Positions 18,016-25,675 of a stretch of DNA of 64,000 nucleotides are shown here, in pieces. How positions within the stretch are numbered: position 1 is the first letter of the stretch; the number at the start of each line of letters is the position of its first letter. Location of the stretch: assembly GCF_934668725.1 (NCBI RefSeq), contig NZ_CAKUOF010000003.1, forward strand, positions 248,001-312,000. Direction: 5' to 3'. Source of the DNA: an uncultured Dysgonomonas sp. GTDB taxonomy: Bacteria > Bacteroidota > Bacteroidia > Bacteroidales > Dysgonomonadaceae. Made by a program: the position numbers and the translations under genes. The notes beneath the pieces were generated by a model that saw nothing but the letters and a program-made list of their open reading frames with translations, was not told the DNA's origin and did not search any database.

Positions 18016-18450
18016 ATGGGAAATATCATAATAAGAAAGGCAGAGCAGGCAGATTTGGATGCGGTTTATGTGTTAGTTTGCGAATTAGAACAAACGGCAT
18101 TGGATAAAGGTGCTTTTACACACATTTATAACAGACAAATTTTCGATTGTCACCATTTACTCATAGTAGCAGAGTTAAATCAGTCGGTAGTTGGATTTTT
18201 ATCCCTACAAGTAAAAGATCACCTTCATCATGCAGGGAAAATAGCAGAAATAATAGAGTTAATCATTCATGAGTCATCTCGTAGCCTGAGAATCGGAGAT
18301 ACACTTTTTCAGGCGGCTAAAAAGTTTGCTAAAGAGAATGATTGTTTACAACTCGAACTTTGCACAAATGTCCGGCGATTGAGAGCACATCAGTTTTATG
18401 AAAGAAAAGGCATGAATAAGTCCCACCACTGCTTTACAATATCTCTGTAA
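18016..18450 (+). CDS. GNAT family N-acetyltransferase
   Basis: 144 residues from the ATG at 18016, where the domain starts (NIIIRKAEQADLDAVYVLVCELE). An in-frame ATG at 17956 would add 20 residues with no homology pattern. Core motifs: VVGFLSLQVKDHLHHAGKIAEIIELIIHESSRSLRIGDTLFQAAKKFAKEN, where RSLRIG takes the place of the usual QxxGxG/A acetyl-CoA loop, and HQFYERKGM near the end. The loop is thus somewhat diverged. Substrate unknown. It stands between the thi operon promoter and the ECF sigma operon. Confidence 0.8.
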   Translation: MGNIIIRKAEQADLDAVYVLVCELEQTALDKGAFTHIYNRQIFDCHHLLIVAELNQSVVGFLSLQVKDHLHHAGKIAEIIELIIHESSRSLRIGDTLFQAAKKFAKENDCLQLELCTNVRRLRAHQFYERKGMNKSHHCFTISL

Positions 18451-18599
18451 AAGAAGTTAGAGAAACCAAATTAATATTGATACGAAATGGATAGAATGAA
18501 AAAGCTTATTAATACCTAAACGAGGAAAGATATTTCGACACAACTAATTTTCAAAAAAATTAGAAGCTTGACCCCAATAATATCCAAAGACATAACAGG

Positions 18600-19157
18600 A
18601 TGGAAAGAGACAAAAAGATAAAAGACATTCAAACCTGGATAGAGATCTACAGTTTACCGTTGCTCAACAGAGCTGTCTATCTGGTGTCTGATGAACAAGA
18701 TGCTAAAGACTTGGTACAAGATGTTTTCTTAGCAGCATTGGAATCGTATGATAGCTTTAAAGAAGAAAGTAATCCAAAAACATGGTTGACGGGTATCTTG
18801 AATAATAAGGTTGCCGACTTTTACCGAAAAAAATATAGAACTACCGGGCAGATTCGTTTAGACTATTTTTTTGACGAATCAGGAGCTTGGAGACGAGATG
18901 ATGTACTAAATGGGTGGGTCGATAAAGAAACCTCATTGTTAAATGATGACGAGTTTAATGGTACGTTGGAAAATTGCTTGGATAGTTTACCTTTAAAATG
19001 GAGAATACCTATAAAATTATATTATTTAGAAGAAAAAAAAACAGATATGGTTTGTCAGGAAACGGGGATTTCAACTACTAATTTATGGAAAATTCTCCAA
19101 CGTGGTAGATTGCAATTGAGAGAGTGTTTAGAAAAAAACTGGTTTAATACACTTTAA
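18600..19157 (+). CDS. ECF-type RNA polymerase sigma factor
   Basis: 185 residues. Region 2 is DLVQDVFLAALESYDSFKEESNPKTWLTGILNNKVADFYRKK (residues ~37-78) and region 4 is LPLKWRIPIKLYYLEEKKTDMVCQETGISTTNLWKILQRGRLQLRECLEKN (~128-180). A DYFFDESGAWR linker as seen in several Bacteroidetes ECF factors joins them. It starts + strand genes that run to the MsrAB fusion, so it most likely activates this operon. The next gene, 10 bases downstream, has the layout of a short zinc-binding anti-sigma protein. Confidence 0.93.
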   Translation: MERDKKIKDIQTWIEIYSLPLLNRAVYLVSDEQDAKDLVQDVFLAALESYDSFKEESNPKTWLTGILNNKVADFYRKKYRTTGQIRLDYFFDESGAWRRDDVLNGWVDKETSLLNDDEFNGTLENCLDSLPLKWRIPIKLYYLEEKKTDMVCQETGISTTNLWKILQRGRLQLRECLEKNWFNTL

Positions 19158-19167
19158 TTTTTGTATT

Positions 19168-19443
19168 ATGTTTCGTAAAATAATTCATTGGTTAATTATG
19201 CCATGCTCTAAAGCTACCCAAGAAATTGAAAAGCAAGAAGGCGGATATAAAATGTCTTTGTTTCAAAGACTGAGGCTACAAGCCCATCTGGCTATCTGTA
19301 AATGGTGCTCTGCATATAGGAAAAAGGTTGTTTATTTAGATAAAAAATTAAGTACAATCATTCGAAAAGAACAAAATACACTTTTAAAAGATATTGATAT
19401 ACAAAATTTTAAAGATAACATAAAAGAAAAAATCAAAAAATGA
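19168..19443 (+). CDS. Small zinc-site protein, probable anti-sigma factor
   Basis: 91 residues, no membrane span. The segment RLQAHLAICKWCSAYRKK (residues ~35-52) holds an H-x3-C-x2-C motif as in zinc anti-sigma (ZAS) domains, and Cys13 lies in the N-terminal MPCSKATQEIEKQEG block. The same architecture (short soluble protein directly after an ECF sigma gene) is widespread in Bacteroidetes. It would hold the sigma factor inactive, possibly releasing it on oxidation of the Cys ligands (inference, supported by the Msr gene in the operon). Confidence 0.75.
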   Translation: MFRKIIHWLIMPCSKATQEIEKQEGGYKMSLFQRLRLQAHLAICKWCSAYRKKVVYLDKKLSTIIRKEQNTLLKDIDIQNFKDNIKEKIKK

Positions 19444-19522
19444 ACCTCTTTTTGTCAGGATTTAAAAGAAACTGCGACTATGTATTAAAATAATCCGAAT
19501 TTTAATATAAAAAATTACAGCA

Positions 19523-19963
19523 ATGAAATTAAATCGCACAAAAGACTATTCTCAGGCAGGGTATTATATTTCTTTGTTTGGCTCCGTAGTTATACTACTA
19601 TGGATTGGCATATTCAAGTTTACTGTGACAGAAGCAAACGCGATAAAGCCACTAATTGAAAATCATCCTCTTTCATTTTGGATGTACAATGTTTTTAGTG
19701 TACAAACAGTTTCTAACATTGTCGGCACTACCGAACTCTTTGTAGCTGCACTACTTCTTTTGACTTTAAAATTCAATAAATTGAAGGTATTTGCAGGCAT
19801 TGGTCTATGTATCATTTTCTTGATGACACTCAGTTATTTATTCACAACTCCCGGTATTTGGAGAGTTGTAGATGGAGTCCCTGTTACAGATTTCTTTATA
19901 CTGAAAGACATCATGTATCTAGGCTTTGGAGTCACACTTGTTCTATCATTAAAAAATAATTAG
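19523..19963 (+). CDS. DUF417 (YkgB/RclC-like) membrane protein
   Basis: 146 residues with four likely membrane segments: ISLFGSVVILLWIGIFKF, a second around NIVGTTELFVAALLLLTL, a third VFAGIGLCIIFLMTLSYLFTT and a fourth MYLGFGVTLVLSL. The sequence FTVTEANAIKPLIENHPLSFWMY is characteristic of the YkgB/DUF417 family, which in E. coli includes RclC of the reactive-chlorine resistance operon. Here it is followed after two bases by the MsrAB fusion gene, a context that supports a role in oxidative or chlorine stress. Confidence 0.85.
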   Translation: MKLNRTKDYSQAGYYISLFGSVVILLWIGIFKFTVTEANAIKPLIENHPLSFWMYNVFSVQTVSNIVGTTELFVAALLLLTLKFNKLKVFAGIGLCIIFLMTLSYLFTTPGIWRVVDGVPVTDFFILKDIMYLGFGVTLVLSLKNN

Positions 19964-19965
19964 TT

Positions 19966-21057
19966 ATGAAAAAAATATTGATTATTGGGGGACTTGTTTT
20001 TACGAGTATCCTGCTCGTTAGCTTTAGCTGTACAGCTAAAGTGGATAGTAGTACAAAAAATAAAAACGAAAATATTATGAATGGTAAAGGGAATGAAATA
20101 TATTTTGCGGGTGGATGCTTTTGGGGAACAGAACATTTTTTTAAGCAAGTAAGAGGAGTCACGTCAACTACAGTCGGTTATGCAAACGGAAGAACAGAAA
20201 ATCCAACTTATAAAAATGTAGTTACAGGAGAAACAGGCTTTGCTGAAACAGTAAAAATAACATATGACCCTCTAGTTGTAGACTTAGGTTTATTGATCGA
20301 TTTGTATTTTAAGACAATTGATCCTACCAGCCTGAATAAGCAAGGCAATGACAGAGGTACTCAATATAGAACAGGAATCTATTATACCAACAAAGAAGAT
20401 GAAGATCTGATAAAGGAAAAAATTGATAAATTGGGAAAACAAAACGAGAAAAAAATAGTAGTAGAAGTAAAACCTCTACAAAATTTTTATGATGCAGAAT
20501 CTTATCATCAAGACTATTTGGATAAAAATCCGGGGGGCTATTGCCATATCCCATCAAAATTATTTGATGTAGCCCGTAAAGCAAATATAGAGGCAAAAAA
20601 TATTTATGTAAAAAAAGATAAAGCTGAGTTAAAGAAAGAATTAACAGCATTGCAATATGAGGTTACGCAAAACAATGCGACAGAAAGACCTTTTAGCAAT
20701 GAGTATAACGATGAGTTCAGAGAAGGTATATATGTTGATGTAACAACAGGAGAGCCCTTATTTGCATCATCAGATAAGTTTGAGTCGGGATGCGGTTGGC
20801 CCAGTTTTTCTAAGCCTATCAGTTCTAAACTAATAGAAGAGCGGTATGATAATTCTTTAAGAATGGTTCGTACGGAAGTAAGAAGTAAAACAGGAGACGC
20901 ACATCTGGGGCACGTTTTTAATGATGGGCCCAAGGATAAGGGTGGTTTGAGGTATTGTATCAACAGTGCTTCTCTAAAATTTATTCCTCTGGATGAAATG
21001 AAAGCCAAAGGCTATGAAAAATACATTCATCTGGTAGATAAGAAAAAAACTCATTAA
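19966..21057 (+). CDS. msrAB: MsrA-MsrB fusion, methionine sulfoxide reductase lipoprotein
   Basis: 363 residues. The N-terminus is a lipoprotein signal ending at VSFSC (Cys22). MsrA domain: EIYFAGGCFWGTEHFFKQ with the catalytic Cys51, GDRGTQYRTGIYY near 124, SYHQDYL near 178. MsrB domain: EYNDEFREGIYVDVTTGEPLF, ESGCGWPSFSKP near 282, GDAHLGHVFNDGP near 310, RYCINSASLKF with catalytic Cys331. MsrA reduces S- and MsrB R-methionine sulfoxide. The zinc CxxC pairs of some MsrB proteins are absent. A lipidated copy would repair envelope proteins; it ends the ECF operon. Confidence 0.95.
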   Translation: MKKILIIGGLVFTSILLVSFSCTAKVDSSTKNKNENIMNGKGNEIYFAGGCFWGTEHFFKQVRGVTSTTVGYANGRTENPTYKNVVTGETGFAETVKITYDPLVVDLGLLIDLYFKTIDPTSLNKQGNDRGTQYRTGIYYTNKEDEDLIKEKIDKLGKQNEKKIVVEVKPLQNFYDAESYHQDYLDKNPGGYCHIPSKLFDVARKANIEAKNIYVKKDKAELKKELTALQYEVTQNNATERPFSNEYNDEFREGIYVDVTTGEPLFASSDKFESGCGWPSFSKPISSKLIEERYDNSLRMVRTEVRSKTGDAHLGHVFNDGPKDKGGLRYCINSASLKFIPLDEMKAKGYEKYIHLVDKKKTH

Positions 21058-21477
21058 TATACACGGATTTATCTTATTATAAGAAGCAGAACCTACAAGT
21101 CTAAAAGCTTGTAGGTTTCTGTTTGGTATAACTCTTTCGGCTTTCATCGCAAAAGCTTCGCTTCGCATTAAAACAATATAGACAGGTGATTACCTTAAGT
21201 TGTTATGCAACTCTAAAGGTTTGCCTTCCATTGGCTCTTGAATGAGCAATATAGCAAATAAAAATATTTTTTTAATTTTGATCACATCAAAACCTCTTCA
21301 ATTCATTTTTCTTGAATCTCAATTAAAATTGATTAGTTATCATTTGCCTACTCAAGAGTAAAAGGAAAATCTTACTATTTGGGATTTGATATTATCATGT
21401 TCAAAAGAGGGCGAATGAGTAACGTTTAAAATGAATTGCATAGGCAAGGTGCCCATAAAGAAAACCTTGCCTATTTT
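21058..21477. other. Convergent intergenic region with two terminators
   Basis: 420 bases between msrAB and the minus-strand 745-residue gene. Two hairpins (21087-21121 and 21440-21479) are listed separately. The ~300 bases between them are AT-rich and show no coding frame, tRNA-like arm or promoter match that I can support. Confidence 0.5.
21087..21121 (+). terminator. Terminator after msrAB
   Basis: Stem CAGAA-CCTACAAG (21087-21099) with CTTGTAGG-TTTCTG (21108-21121), one bulged base, 8-base loop. It lies 30 bases after the msrAB stop. Confidence 0.65.
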
Positions 21478-21479
21478 TT
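21440..21479 (+). terminator. Strong hairpin with T run between convergent genes
   Basis: An 11-bp perfect stem (ATAGGCAAGGT 21440-21450, ACCTTGCCTAT 21464-21474) is followed on the + strand by TTTTT. The T run includes the stop codon complement of the minus-strand gene at 21478. It probably blocks read-through from the left into the RNA-repair island. Confidence 0.75.
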
Positions 21480-23715
21480 AATCAATCAGCAACTTTGTCA
21501 CAACTGCCGTATTCATAGCCCATTGCATAGTGTAAGATTCGTCAGCATTTTCAGTTTCTACAATATCTATATTCTGAGCCTGAGCTTTTATTTCCAGCAA
21601 GTTACCTATAGTAGTCTTACTTTTCAACTTAGCGATCAATGCTTCTACATTTTTAGCATCCATATTGGCAACAACCTGTCCTCCGAAAGGCATCTCCAGC
21701 CAGATAATCTCACGCGTAGCAACTTCAAGTACTCCAAATACCAAGCCTTTTGATAAACCTTTTGATACTCTTACCTGATGTTGTACACAGGAGGGATCAT
21801 AGGCCACGCCTGTCTTCTCGGATATCTTCATCGGATAAACCGAGTTCATCCATCCCACTACCAAGTTAGGCGATATAGCCCCATTACTGTAGGCGTTGCA
21901 AGTAAAGGTTACATATTGAGCACCTATACGAGTTAGTTCATTTATATCCAGTTCGATGTATTCTGCTGTCCCTATCTTGTAGGGAATACTCCTTATATCT
22001 CCGCTATGCTTTGCTCCCAGAGCAGTTAGGTTATAATATGAGCATACTTCTGTGGCATGAGGCAAAGCTATATGACAGCTCAAGTCCATATCCAGATGTT
22101 GTGCAGGAAGGTCTTTTCCCCATTGCATGAACAGTCTGACCGCATTCCCTTCCACTGATAAACGAGTTCCCATCAATGCGCAGGAAGTATCTTGTATTGT
22201 TTCACTTCTATCGCCAATTGACAATGGAATATTAAACAGCATTGGGTCTATATACATTGTTTTACTCTCTGTTGGGATCTTTTTAAAGCGGTTCGAAACT
22301 GCTTTTATACATAAATCCTCTATTTTGGATATCATGACTTTCAACTGATCTTCTGTGTATATGCTAACCAATTTATTGGCTCCGATTCTCTTTGACGTTC
22401 CACCCAAGGGTTTTACCATACGCTGCGCATTTGCGTCAAAATAAGTCTGTGCATACATATTCAACGTGAACAACAGTCTCATTGGAACTTTATCCATCAC
22501 TTCCTGAAAAACAGATAGTGTTTCATCATCTCCAAACCAAAGCATATTAGCGAATAAAGAACGTGCAAACAATCCCGGTCTTTGTTTCAACAAATTAAAT
22601 GTCTTCTCTGCGTCTAATTTGATACGTGATTGTTCAACTTCTCCCTGATATACAGTATATGCCTGATTGTAAAATATATCCAGTAAATCTTTCAGATACC
22701 CAAAATTTGGTCTCTTTGCATATTCTGCCAAACGCAACGCCCTAATAAAGCGTACCCACATTCCTCGTTTAGGATGCATTATCTCACAGGCTTTTTCTAC
22801 ATCCATATTCAGGTTGTTAAGCCATATAGCAACCGCTTTACATTGGGCACGATTATATTTCAGTTTCAGTTCAGTTTTTGCATCTGTTTTCGCTTTCTTG
22901 GATTTATCCAAAGCAGACGTCATATGTGTATTATTCTGACCTGTCCTTTTTATAATCGTTTTAGGCTCTACAATTTGTAGGAATCCTGTTTTCTTATACC
23001 ACAGATAGCGTAGTATATCGGCAGGAGTAGAGATAAACTGTTGTCCTTTCTCATATTCTCCTTTTTCCACAAGTGTATCCAATACCACAATCTGGATTTC
23101 TTTCATTGTAATCTCGACATCGGGTAGAGAAAATTCTTCGACCAATATCTTTAGACTGTCCATCTGAGTTGCATCCAATGCTGTATGCGATACCAGCAAA
23201 TCGTTGAAATATTTTGTAAGATCATCTTCAGTCCAAAGCTCCAGCACTTTCAGTTTACTTCCTTGTGAGTAATTCTCAATCTTAGTCAATTGGAACGGAG
23301 TACCACAGAATGGACATCCATTATATCTTTCCATCGGAAATGTATTTTCCGGAATCAGATGACCGCACTGCAAGCGTAGTCCCTTATTGCTTTTAATGAT
23401 ATTGGCAAATAAGGTTATAATATGGTCGAGCCTTGTTTCTCCGGTCGGTGTATCCCAACCTTTCACCAGAGGAGCCCAGTTTTGGTTCACACCCAATACT
23501 TCTTTCATTGTATCGAAGATAGTAATTGCCTGATTTGGAGACATGCTGTTCATAGCATGCAGCAACTCTTCTGATACGGTATAACCAAGCTTTCTCAGAT
23601 TGGCTGTCAAAGCTAATGTCGTTTGTGTTAGGTTTTCTTTCGATGCAACTACCTTATCTGTTGGGATAAAGATAGCGTTCTGTCTGATCGAAATTTTCAG
23701 TAAATTAGTTTTCAT
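21478..23715 (-). CDS. MXAN_6230/SCO0854-like protein with zinc site and TerD-like C-terminus
   Basis: 745 residues from the ATG at 23715 (a GTG lies one codon upstream). The N-terminal ~140 residues (GYTVSEELLHAMN, WAPLVKGW, then Cys117/His119 and Cys134/Cys137 in CGHL...GCPFCG) resemble the RING-like zinc module of the MXAN_6230/SCO0854 family. A helical repeat region follows (LLKQRPGLFARSLFANMLWFGDDE near 370), and the last ~200 residues (LDMDLSC, AKHSGDIRS, AEYIELDINEL) look like a TerD-type beta-sandwich. I infer an RNA-island scaffold or effector because it sits in the rtcB island, 95 bases after the tRNA-like cassette. No enzymatic motif is seen and function is unknown. Confidence 0.65.
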   Translation of the reverse strand: MKTNLLKISIRQNAIFIPTDKVVASKENLTQTTLALTANLRKLGYTVSEELLHAMNSMSPNQAITIFDTMKEVLGVNQNWAPLVKGWDTPTGETRLDHIITLFANIIKSNKGLRLQCGHLIPENTFPMERYNGCPFCGTPFQLTKIENYSQGSKLKVLELWTEDDLTKYFNDLLVSHTALDATQMDSLKILVEEFSLPDVEITMKEIQIVVLDTLVEKGEYEKGQQFISTPADILRYLWYKKTGFLQIVEPKTIIKRTGQNNTHMTSALDKSKKAKTDAKTELKLKYNRAQCKAVAIWLNNLNMDVEKACEIMHPKRGMWVRFIRALRLAEYAKRPNFGYLKDLLDIFYNQAYTVYQGEVEQSRIKLDAEKTFNLLKQRPGLFARSLFANMLWFGDDETLSVFQEVMDKVPMRLLFTLNMYAQTYFDANAQRMVKPLGGTSKRIGANKLVSIYTEDQLKVMISKIEDLCIKAVSNRFKKIPTESKTMYIDPMLFNIPLSIGDRSETIQDTSCALMGTRLSVEGNAVRLFMQWGKDLPAQHLDMDLSCHIALPHATEVCSYYNLTALGAKHSGDIRSIPYKIGTAEYIELDINELTRIGAQYVTFTCNAYSNGAISPNLVVGWMNSVYPMKISEKTGVAYDPSCVQHQVRVSKGLSKGLVFGVLEVATREIIWLEMPFGGQVVANMDAKNVEALIAKLKSKTTIGNLLEIKAQAQNIDIVETENADESYTMQWAMNTAVVTKLLID

Positions 23716-23809
23716 CACAATTAGTGTTTTGAATTAATAAATACGGTAATTAAGAGACTGAGACGTTTAAAGTGTTTTTGAAGTAAGCCTCTTTTGACCA
23801 TTATCTAAG

Positions 23810-23931
23810 TGGAGTAGGTTGGATTCGAACCAACAGCCTCATTATCCCAAAGGAGTAAACCTTAATTGACCTTATGGGGATAATTTTAAAGTTTCACAGT
23901 AATGTGCTCTATCCAGTTGAGCTACTACCCC
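23810..23931 (-). ncRNA. tRNA-like RNA 1 with 48-nt insertion after an anticodon-like loop
   Basis: On the minus strand: acceptor GGGGTAG (23925-23931) pairs with CTACTCC (23811-23817); D arm GCTC/GAGC; T arm GTTGG-TTCGAAT-CCAAC (23818-23834). CATTA (23900-23904) can pair with TAATG (23840-23844) as the anticodon stem around a loop starting CTGTGAA, i.e. anticodon GTG. Forty-eight extra bases (23845-23892) separate loop and 3' stem strand. No CCA is encoded, the discriminator is A and position -1 is C, so it lacks the G-1 identity element of tRNA-His. Inside the insertion an 8-bp helix (23841-23848 with 23877-23884) competes with the anticodon stem. Confidence 0.75.
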
Positions 23932-23938
23932 GATTTTG

Positions 23939-24132
23939 TGAAGCAGGCCGGATTCGAACCGGCGACCCAGGAATTAGAAATCCATGAAGTAAACCCAGAT
24001 TGACCTTCTAACCGATAATTTCAAAACGTGTGGATTCGAACCACTTCGCCAGAATTGAAGTATGCCTTAATTGACCGGTATTATAAAGTAATTTCATGAG
24101 TTGCCTTGCTCTACCAACTGAGCTACTGCTTC
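23939..24132 (-). ncRNA. Composite tRNA-like RNA 2 with two T arms and two insertions
   Basis: On the minus strand: acceptor GAAGCAG (24126-24132) pairs perfectly with CTGCTTC (23940-23946); D arm GCTC-AGTTGGTA-GAGC; outer T arm GCCGG-TTCGAAT-CCGGC (23947-23963). In the middle lies a second T-arm-like hairpin GTGG-TTCGAAT-CCAC (24030-24044) without its own matching acceptor. Two anticodon-loop-like starts, CTCATGAAATTA and TTTTGAAATTA, each precede one GGTCAA-N8-TACTTC copy. Total 194 nt, ending seven bases before tRNA-like RNA 1. It could be one RNA with a nested module or two fused units. Confidence 0.65.
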
Positions 24133-24229
24133 ATATAAAGACAGGTAATTGTATCAGTGATTTACCTAATTTGAAGTAACTCGTACTTGACCTGTCTCTA
24201 TTTATTGTTTCAAATATCGCTTTTCTTAG

Positions 24230-24275
24230 TTTGATGTTACAAAGGAATATATCCGATGTGCAATCTTTCTGCGTA
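24230..24275 (-). promoter_or_regulatory. Island promoter/operator copy 3 (tRNA-like cassette)
   Basis: + strand reading: TTTGATGTTACAAAG (24230-24244), 12 bases, then inverted repeat TGTGCA-N7-TGCGTA (24257-24275). On the minus strand this puts the operator upstream of a CTTTGTAACATCAAA core and would drive the double tRNA-like cassette and the 745-residue gene. It lies just after the rtcB stop. This copy is the most diverged of the three. Confidence 0.75.
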
Positions 24276-24288
24276 GCAGGAAATAATT

Positions 24289-25596
24289 TTAATTTGCTTT
24301 AATATTCAATATCGGTTTCACCGTATCTAAGATAACTGCCGTATCCTGAATCGCATTAATAATCACATCCTTGTCTTTATATGCCATTGGAGCTTCGTCG
24401 AGAGTCGATTTGCAGACAGATGTTGAGTAAACTCCCTCCATCTCTTTCTCAAACTCTTCCATATTTAATGTTTTGAAAGCTTGATTACGAGCTAATATTC
24501 GTCCTGCTCCGTGTGGGGCCGAACAATTCCAGTCAGCATTACTTTTCCCTTCGCAGATTAATAATCCGTCACGCATATTGAATGGAATGATCATTCGTTC
24601 TCCTTCATAAGCCCGGATAGCTCCTTTTCGGATAACCCAGTCTTGTGGATCGATAAAGTTATGCTTCGAATGTATCATATCAACGGCTTCCACATCACGC
24701 AACCCGACAAAGATAGAGTGAGCCATAGCACGATGATTAAACTCAGCATACGTTTGAGCAATCACCATATCTACCAAATACTCGAACATATCATTACCTT
24801 TCAATAATAACTCTTTTTCACCAACTCCATGACGTTCGTTCAACTCCGCTAACTTGATGGGAATATCTGATGTCGGAATCGTATTCAGAGTGATATCCTT
24901 AAATTCATCGTGATACTCTTGCGGTCTGAATTTGGCTGCTACCATTTTCTTAGCATGATAGTTGCATACTTTCAGTCCGAAGTTTCGGGAACCCGAATGA
25001 ATAGTCAGATAATGAGAACCATCATTTGCTGATTCTCCGATCTCAATAAAGTGATTCCCACCACCAAGTGATCCAACAGAGTTATAGAACATCTTTTCCC
25101 CTGTACCTATTTTTTTACATAGTTCGGCGATATATTCCCGATCAATAGCCATTGCAGGCTTATTATCAGAAAAACGAGTATTCCACTGAGCGATGAACTG
25201 ATTCACATTATCGGTAACGGTCTGCATATATTCATCTACCCACCAATAATTGAAATCTCTACCTTTTCGGATATCATGTCCCATTGGTACAGCTTTTCTA
25301 ATCTTCTTATCTATTTGCGGAAGATCAGCTAAATCGAATCGTTTATTTAATTTATAGCTTGTCACGGAACAACCGATATCTACCCCAATATAGTTAGGGT
25401 TCACCATTGTAGTCATCGGCATGGTGAATCCGATTACAATTCCTTTTCCCACATGTGTATCGGGCATAATACGGACTTGTACCCCTTCGGATATCTCGTG
25501 ATTCAGTATATTTTGTACTAATTCAATAGCTCCTTCTTCAACTTCTTCTAAGAATATTTTACAGTTCTGGTTATATTTTCCTTTTAATTCTATCAT
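24289..25596 (-). CDS. rtcB: RtcB RNA ligase (3'-phosphate/5'-hydroxyl)
   Basis: 435 residues. RtcB metal and GTP-site motifs are complete: MPDTHVGKG (residues ~44-52), GVDIGCSV with Cys76, GGGNHF 178-183, HSGSRNFG 200-207 and CSAPHGAGR with the guanylylated His362. RtcB joins RNA 2',3'-cyclic phosphate or 3'-phosphate ends to 5'-OH ends, as needed after tRNA intron removal or toxin cleavage. No archease gene is visible. It has its own promoter/operator copy 21 bases upstream of the start and lies between the tRNA-like cassette and the RlaP genes. Confidence 0.97.
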   Translation of the reverse strand: MIELKGKYNQNCKIFLEEVEEGAIELVQNILNHEISEGVQVRIMPDTHVGKGIVIGFTMPMTTMVNPNYIGVDIGCSVTSYKLNKRFDLADLPQIDKKIRKAVPMGHDIRKGRDFNYWWVDEYMQTVTDNVNQFIAQWNTRFSDNKPAMAIDREYIAELCKKIGTGEKMFYNSVGSLGGGNHFIEIGESANDGSHYLTIHSGSRNFGLKVCNYHAKKMVAAKFRPQEYHDEFKDITLNTIPTSDIPIKLAELNERHGVGEKELLLKGNDMFEYLVDMVIAQTYAEFNHRAMAHSIFVGLRDVEAVDMIHSKHNFIDPQDWVIRKGAIRAYEGERMIIPFNMRDGLLICEGKSNADWNCSAPHGAGRILARNQAFKTLNMEEFEKEMEGVYSTSVCKSTLDEAPMAYKDKDVIINAIQDTAVILDTVKPILNIKAN

Positions 25597-25616
25597 AACT
25601 TTATACTTTTATTTTC

Positions 25617-25662
25617 TTTGATGATACAAAGTAAAAGAGGTGATACGCAGTATTTTTGCGTA
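25617..25662 (-). promoter_or_regulatory. Island promoter/operator copy 2 (rtcB)
   Basis: + strand reading: TTTGATGATACAAAG (25617-25631), 12 bases, then a perfect inverted repeat TACGCA-N7-TGCGTA (25644-25662). It is nearly identical to the copy at 28660-28705, with the same spacing. The 21-base gap between the core and the rtcB ATG leaves room only for a very short leader. Operator position upstream of the core suggests activation. Confidence 0.85.
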
Positions 25663-25675
25663 GATTGATTTATTT

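Larger units (their letters stand above)
23780..24192 (-). repeat. Five copies of GGTCAA-N8-TACTYC
   Basis: On the minus strand the motif GGTCAA, eight bases, TACTTC or TACTCC occurs at 24173-24192, 24057-24076, 23986-24005, 23852-23871 and 23780-23799. The 8-base gap is identical in all five. The middle three lie inside the anticodon-loop insertions of the tRNA-like RNAs; the outer two flank the cassette. Upstream of the three middle copies there is also a shared TGAAA...ATTAY segment. No other copy was noticed elsewhere in the window. Confidence 0.85.

Noticed and set aside
21478..23715. Ro60/TROVE homologue
   Set aside because: The place in the locus suggests it, but no vWA MIDAS motif (DxSxS) is visible; the zinc module and TerD-like end point to another family.
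23810..23931. Ordinary tRNA-His gene
   Set aside because: The anticodon GTG fits, but a 48-base insertion splits the arm and the G-1 base needed for histidine identity is missing.
23780..24192. CRISPR array
   Set aside because: The repeat is a split 20-base motif with irregular distances (71-134 bases) and lies within tRNA-like folds; there are no uniform spacers and no cas genes.
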